Source: Treponema sp.
GTDB lineage: Bacteria > Spirochaetota > Spirochaetia > Treponematales > Breznakiellaceae
NCBI GenBank assembly: GCA_031267685.1
Contig: JAIRYV010000017.1
Span: forward strand, 1 to 42,623
Direction of reading: 5' to 3'
DNA: 42,623 bases
Positions 38,997-42,623 of the stretch are shown here, in pieces (within the stretch, counting starts at the first letter, position 1; every line of letters begins with the position of its first letter). The notes below the pieces were generated by a model. That model was given only the letters and a program-made list of their open reading frames with translations, had not been told where the DNA came from and ran no database searches. Made by a program: the position numbers and the translations under genes.

Positions 38997-39853
38997 AAAC
39001 GCTGTCTGTACCTGGCCCACGAACTCGGCAACCCCACACATACGGTTTTATCGGCGCGGGACTTGTTATCATCGCGCTTCTTGTGGCATGTGCCATAAGC
39101 GCCCCTCTGCTTGCTCCCCAAGACCCCTACTTCATTGGCAATGAGTTTAACGCACCGCCAAACCATGAACATTTGCTTGGAACTGATTCAATCGGGCGAG
39201 ATGTATTCTCGCGCCTCATCTACGCCTCCCGCGTTTCAATTAGTGTGGGTCTCTGCTCCGTAGCCTTTGCCACTGCGCTTGGTATTGTGCTGGGACTTGA
39301 AGCTGGTTACTTCGGCGGCTTTGCCGATATGCTCATCATGCGTGTTGCCGACGTGTTTCTTGCCTTCCCGTCCATGCTTCTTATCATGGTTATAAGCAGC
39401 CTTGTGGGAACGGGTCTTTCGCAGCTGATTATTGTTATGGGGCTTCTGGGCTGGCCAGCAGTGGCACGTCTGACACGCGGTAGTGTACTTTCCATCAAAC
39501 AGCTTGATTACATCAAAGCAGCCATAGCCCTGGGCTTTTCCAGTCAGCGTGTTCTTTTCTTTCACATTCTGCCCAATCTGGCAGGTCCCGTATTCGTACA
39601 GGCAGCTTTTGGCGTGGCACGCGCCATTCTCGTGGAGTCGTCTTTGAGCTTTCTGGGTTTAGGGGTGAATCCACCCACCGCAAGCTGGGGCAATATGCTC
39701 ACCGATGCCCAGTCACTTACTACACTCACCACACGCCCCTGGCTCTGGGTTCCGCCTGGGCTGCTCATACTGCTCAGTGTGTTAGCGTTTAACCTGCTGG
39801 GCGATGCTCTGCGCGATAGCCTGAAGCTGGGAAACAGAAAGTCCGTCCAATGA
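38993..39853 (+). CDS. Orphan DppC/OppC-type peptide ABC permease
   Basis: A 286-aa ABC permease of the dipeptide/oligopeptide/nickel family: OppC-like N-terminal segment (A-P-L-L-A-P-Q-D-P, H-L-L-G-T-D-S-I-G-R-D-V-F-S-R), six helices, EAA loop D-Y-I-K-A-A-I-A-L-G-F-S-S. Start is GTG inside the stop of the SpoU gene (GTGA overlap). Partner DppB, the ATPases and a binding protein are not adjacent, so the rest of the transporter must lie elsewhere or this gene is a leftover. Confidence 0.9.
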   Translation: MKTLSVPGPRTRQPHTYGFIGAGLVIIALLVACAISAPLLAPQDPYFIGNEFNAPPNHEHLLGTDSIGRDVFSRLIYASRVSISVGLCSVAFATALGIVLGLEAGYFGGFADMLIMRVADVFLAFPSMLLIMVISSLVGTGLSQLIIVMGLLGWPAVARLTRGSVLSIKQLDYIKAAIALGFSSQRVLFFHILPNLAGPVFVQAAFGVARAILVESSLSFLGLGVNPPTASWGNMLTDAQSLTTLTTRPWLWVPPGLLILLSVLAFNLLGDALRDSLKLGNRKSVQ

Positions 39854-40405
39854 TTACAGCCCTAGCGCGACTCCCAGCACACCAGCTGCCGCGATGTAGA
39901 AGATCGGGTGTGCCTTAAACCGGTGAATACAAAAGAACAACGCGATAAATAGAACGAGTTCCCGCCAGCGGATTGCCTCATACCAGACTGAAAACCCACT
40001 GTTATACAACGAAAGTTTGATAGCTCCAAAACCCGCGGCAAGGAGCAGGCCACCTGCCGCGGGGCGCAGACCAGAAAACACGGCTTTGACCCACACATTT
40101 GCCCTGAAAGCGTTCAGGATACGCGCCACAAAGATGATGACAACAATGGACGGGAAGATGAGACCGAGCGCCGAGACAAAAGCACCGACAAAGCCCATAC
40201 TTTGAAAGCCCACATAGGCAACAAGATTCACGCCAATGGCCCCGGGTAGCGATTGCGCCACCGCCAGCATATTGCCGATTAGTTCACGGGTGAGCCAGTC
40301 CGAATGTTCCGCAAGATCAAACAAAAATGGCAGGGTTGCAAGTCCTCCACCAATGGCAAACAACCCAATCTGCGCAAAATGCGAGAAGAGAAAAAGCAGA
40401 CTCAT
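39854..40405 (-). CDS. Chromate transporter family, second half-size subunit
   Basis: A 183-aa half-size ChrA protein with the family marks F-A-I-G-G-G-L-A-T-L-P-F near the N-terminus and Q-S-L-P-G-A-I-G-V-N-L-V-A-Y-V-G, and about six membrane helices. It starts 4 bp inside the previous gene (ATGA overlap), so the pair is co-translated; short-chain chromate transporters work as such pairs. A start further upstream (40504) is possible but falls inside the partner gene. Cargo could be chromate or another oxyanion. Confidence 0.9.
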   Translation of the reverse strand: MSLLFLFSHFAQIGLFAIGGGLATLPFLFDLAEHSDWLTRELIGNMLAVAQSLPGAIGVNLVAYVGFQSMGFVGAFVSALGLIFPSIVVIIFVARILNAFRANVWVKAVFSGLRPAAGGLLLAAGFGAIKLSLYNSGFSVWYEAIRWRELVLFIALFFCIHRFKAHPIFYIAAAGVLGVALGL

Positions 40406-40968
40406 TGCGCACCACGTGGCGTGTTTCCTGCTTTCCGTGGCCGGTATATAAAGCAGCTTGCCAAACCCGCCGCAAGCACGAGTAACACTGGATTTGCGCT
40501 CCATACAGCCGAAAGCGCAAAGGTCAGAACAAAGATAACAATAGCCTTTTTATCCCGAAGTCCATTCTTGCCTGTAAACAGCTTTATCACCGTGTCCAGT
40601 ATGAGCGCCCCCACAGCAACCCTGATACCAGCAAAAGCATGTTGTACAATAGGGTTTTCAGCAAAGCTGCGCAAACCCAGGGCAATAAGCGAAATGGCGC
40701 AGACTCCGGGCAGCACAAAGCCCAGCGTAGCAATGAAGCCACCTAACGGCCCCTTGCGCTTATAGCCAATAAAGGTTGATACATTGACCGCAATGACCCC
40801 CGGAGTGATTTGCGCGATAGTATAGTAATCCATCACCTCTTCCATCGTAGTCCACCCCTTTTTGTTGATGAGTTCCCGCTCAAGAATCGGAACCATTGCA
40901 TAACCACCGCCAAAGGTCATACAGCCCATTTTGGCGAAGGTGAAAAACAAATCAAGATACGCTTTCAT
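40402..40968 (-). CDS. Chromate transporter family, first half-size subunit
   Basis: A 188-aa half-size ChrA protein with M-T-F-G-G-G-Y-A-M-V-P-I-L and Q-I-T-P-G-V-I-A-V-N-V-S-T-F-I-G-Y. Oppositely oriented half-size pairs form the functional transporter. It lies 61 bp downstream of the PocR-AraC regulator on the same strand, with a GTGTCAGACAC palindrome between, so the regulator and the transporter may share a transcript. Confidence 0.9.
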   Translation of the reverse strand: MKAYLDLFFTFAKMGCMTFGGGYAMVPILERELINKKGWTTMEEVMDYYTIAQITPGVIAVNVSTFIGYKRKGPLGGFIATLGFVLPGVCAISLIALGLRSFAENPIVQHAFAGIRVAVGALILDTVIKLFTGKNGLRDKKAIVIFVLTFALSAVWSANPVLLVLAAGLASCFIYRPRKAGNTPRGAQ

Positions 40969-41005
40969 GTAAGTAGTATAACAGTTTCAAGCCGCATTGC
41001 GAAGA

Positions 41006-41016
41006 GTGTCAGACAC
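41006..41016. repeat. GTGTCAGACAC palindrome between regulator and chromate genes
   Basis: One exact copy in the 61-bp gap. It might act as a REP-like element stabilising or separating the two messages. Confidence 0.75.
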
Positions 41017-41029
41017 CACCTGCAGAGCC

Positions 41030-42361
41030 TCATACCTTGAAAAACGCCTGATACTCCTTGGGCGTAACACCGCTGAACTTTTTAAAGACTTTGGTAAAGT
41101 AGTTCGCATCATTGAAGCCGACTCTATCTGCGATTTCCTGTATCTGCGCTGAGTTATCTTCCTTTATAAAGCGCTTGGCCATTTCAATCCGAATCCGGCG
41201 GATATAGTCGGAGAAAGTGGTTTTCATCTCCTTCTGAAACAGATGGGATAGGTAATACTTGCTGACAAAAACCGCGTCAGCGACCACACCAAGACTCAAA
41301 TCAGAGTCGTAATGCTGCCGGACATACTCAATGGCTCTGGACAAGGGCTGGCTGGTCGGCTTCTGGGTACGGTTCTGATACACAGTGTCAATGAAGCGTT
41401 CCATCGCCTGCGCAGAGAGGAAACAAAGGCGTTCAAAGTCAGTGCTGTCCTCGCAGATTTCAAACGAATCTTTGGTAATACGATTGACGTCGCGCAGTGG
41501 TGCGCCTGCTTCCACTGCAGCGCGGGACAAAAAAGCAACCAGTTCAAACAGCTTTACCCGAATCGTGTCCAAGTTCCCCTCAGCCAGATAGAAGATCACG
41601 CCAAGAAGGTTATTCAGAATCTTAGTAGCCTGCTGTTTATTCCCGCTCTGGACGAAGGCGATAAGCTCCTTTTCTGTCTCAACCGGATAGGCCAGCACTG
41701 TGCTTCGTTCTTCTATCTTGATGAGTTCAGCAGTGGCTATGCTTCGGTCAATCAGCAGTTCCGATATACGCGCCTGCTGTTCTGCGATCTGGGCGCGCTG
41801 GTTCAGGTAGCGGCTATGTTCTTTGGTGAGGCTGTCAACGATGATGAAGAGCAGTTGCGCGAAACTGGATATATTCTCACAGGAACACCAGGGTGTATTA
41901 CGTAAAAAGTCTTCCGAACTAATGTCGATAAGCATATCTCGCGTGCGTTCCTCTACCTCCAGAACCGCAACTTCGTCCGCGTCCCAGAGTATGGTCGGCC
42001 CGCAGGCAATGGAACCCACAAGGCGCTCGTTGAACATAACCGGCGAGGAACACATAATAAGGCCGCAACCACAGACGTAGATGTATGGGTCGCTGAGGTC
42101 TGAGGACATAGTTCCCCCATAGCTGAGATATTCGCGGCACTTCCCGCAGTTCTTGGCCGCGGCGCATACCGAGTCACTTCTCCGGTTAACGAGTACCTCC
42201 CGGCCAGAGTCGTCAAACAGAGCAACATCCAATCCACTGACTACAGAAAAGTATCTGAACAGCTTTTTAAGCTGTCCCAGATCGAGGATTTCTTCTAACA
42301 GCGGCATTTCATAGCGTCTATGGTTTAACATAGATATGCTTAATCCCTTTGATTTGAGCAT
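41030..42361 (-). CDS. PocR-domain AraC-family transcriptional regulator
   Basis: A 443-aa regulator. Residues about 25-180 form a PocR sensory domain: F-S-V-V-S-G-L-D-V-A-L-F-D-D-S-G-R, then conserved cysteines in C-G-K-C-R-E-Y and C-G-C-G-L-I. A helical middle (180-330) leads to a C-terminal AraC DNA-binding domain (L-G-V-V-A-D-A-V-F-V-S-K-Y-Y-L-S-H-L-F-Q and I-A-D-R-V-G-F-N-D-A-N-Y-F-T-K-V-F). PocR-type sensors respond to small organic ligands such as diols or hydrocarbons. The start is uncertain: ATG at 42361, 42331 (with weak AGGGAT upstream) or 42307. Confidence 0.88.
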   Translation of the reverse strand: MLKSKGLSISMLNHRRYEMPLLEEILDLGQLKKLFRYFSVVSGLDVALFDDSGREVLVNRRSDSVCAAAKNCGKCREYLSYGGTMSSDLSDPYIYVCGCGLIMCSSPVMFNERLVGSIACGPTILWDADEVAVLEVEERTRDMLIDISSEDFLRNTPWCSCENISSFAQLLFIIVDSLTKEHSRYLNQRAQIAEQQARISELLIDRSIATAELIKIEERSTVLAYPVETEKELIAFVQSGNKQQATKILNNLLGVIFYLAEGNLDTIRVKLFELVAFLSRAAVEAGAPLRDVNRITKDSFEICEDSTDFERLCFLSAQAMERFIDTVYQNRTQKPTSQPLSRAIEYVRQHYDSDLSLGVVADAVFVSKYYLSHLFQKEMKTTFSDYIRRIRIEMAKRFIKEDNSAQIQEIADRVGFNDANYFTKVFKKFSGVTPKEYQAFFKV

Positions 42362-42549
42362 TCATAAGTAAGCATAGTATACACCCATCTTGTAAGTCAG
42401 AAACCCCCTGTCTTCTTAAAGTGTCTGACACTCATCTGTCTAAACCCCCTGTCAAGTGTCTGACACTCATCTTGAAAAGTAAGTGTCTGACACTAAGACA
42501 CTTAAAGCATATTAAAAGCAAAATCGTCATCTAGTTCCATATAGAGGGT
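42362..42549. other. Intergenic region dominated by GTGTCTGACAC repeats
   Basis: No other gene seen. The promoter of the PocR-AraC gene should lie at 42370-42400. The repeats occupy 42421-42493, and the RAYT start follows at 42550. Confidence 0.6.
42421..42493. repeat. Three GTGTCTGACAC palindromes next to the RAYT
   Basis: Exact copies at 42421-42431, 42456-42466 and 42483-42493. The first two belong to a duplicated unit that also repeats ACCCCCTGTC. They sit 57 bp or more upstream of the transposase start, as REP sequences usually do. Confidence 0.9.
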
Positions 42550-42623
42550 ATGAGAGGACTAAGAATCTTAATAGAGAGCGCCACCTACCACGTCACATCC
42601 AAAATCGATCATGACGCGATGGC
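42550..42623 (+). CDS. REP-associated tyrosine transposase (RAYT, Y1_Tnp), 5' end only
   Basis: The last 74 bp open with ATG and read M-R-G-L-R-I-L-I-E-S-A-T-Y-H-V-T-S-K-I-D-H-D-A-M. The R-I...A-T-Y-H-V-T-S-K/R opening is characteristic of IS200-like RAYT proteins. The HUH and tyrosine catalytic motifs lie beyond the window, so integrity cannot be judged. GAGG precedes the ATG at close spacing. Adjacent GTGTCTGACAC palindromes make it the probable driver of that repeat family. Confidence 0.8.
   Translation, partial: MRGLRILIESATYHVTSKIDHDAM

Overview
The window looks like a chromosomal segment of a moderate-GC (about 50%) spirochaete, most likely a Treponema of the termite-gut or intestinal type. 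This is an inference from the gene set: ribF-rpsO-pnp followed by a YjgP/YjgQ (LptF/LptG) pair, ptsN flanked by two poorly characterised genes, lipoproteins, and a small sigma-70 family factor preceded by a near-consensus sigma-54 promoter, an arrangement known for rpoS in Borrelia. No rRNA or tRNA gene was recognised, and no CRISPR array is present although several spacer-less tandem arrays are.

Layout. 1-8.3 kb: a minus-strand operon (CsgG-like lipoprotein, ribF, rpsO, pnp, lptF, lptG) bracketed by two arrays of the same 24-bp palindromic repeat in opposite orientations. 8.4-11.6 kb: a minus-strand sugar ABC importer without its ATPase. 11.8-15.6 kb: a HAD phosphatase, aspS and a DUF362 ferredoxin. 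15.7-18.8 kb: an operon of a 657-aa pRiA4b-domain protein, ptsN and a LiaF-like protein. 18.9-29.1 kb: an accessory stretch that begins with a truncated RavA ATPase running into a 21-bp tandem array, then an AT-rich HAD gene between imperfect direct repeats, decayed ORFs, a GH2 beta-galactosidase with a divergent AraC regulator, a truncated MetH-like protein, an Eis-like acetyltransferase and an AT-rich orphan DNA methyltransferase. It ends at a second, unrelated 21-bp array whose units are palindromes. 29.2-30.5 kb: an unrecognised 221-aa gene whose promoter is overlapped by the last unit of that array, then relics of vanX and vanR. 30.6-35.5 kb: mnmG, an M30-like lipoprotein metallopeptidase, a small exported protein and a LytS/YesM-type kinase that has lost its phospho-acceptor histidine. 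35.6-42.4 kb: a serine beta-lactamase-like hydrolase, the RpoS-like sigma factor with a SpoU methyltransferase and an orphan DppC-type permease, a split chromate transporter and a PocR-AraC regulator. The window ends in the first codons of a REP-associated tyrosine transposase (RAYT).

The strongest overarching signal is the repeat biology. An 11-bp palindrome, GTGTC(A/T)GACAC, occurs next to the RAYT start, in intergenic gaps, at the stop codon of mnmG beside a duplication of the gene's tail, and repeatedly inside the beta-galactosidase gene, where it is always read in one frame as V-S-D-T or V-S-G-T. Three further tandem arrays have palindromic units of 21 or 24 bp, close to two helical turns; one appears to be an operator array feeding a promoter. 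The other notable items are the vanR/vanX relics, the Arg-for-His kinase and the sigma-54 promoter ahead of the sigma factor.

All calls come from reading sequence and motifs. No database search was run, so family names are recognition calls and numerical identities are hand counts.
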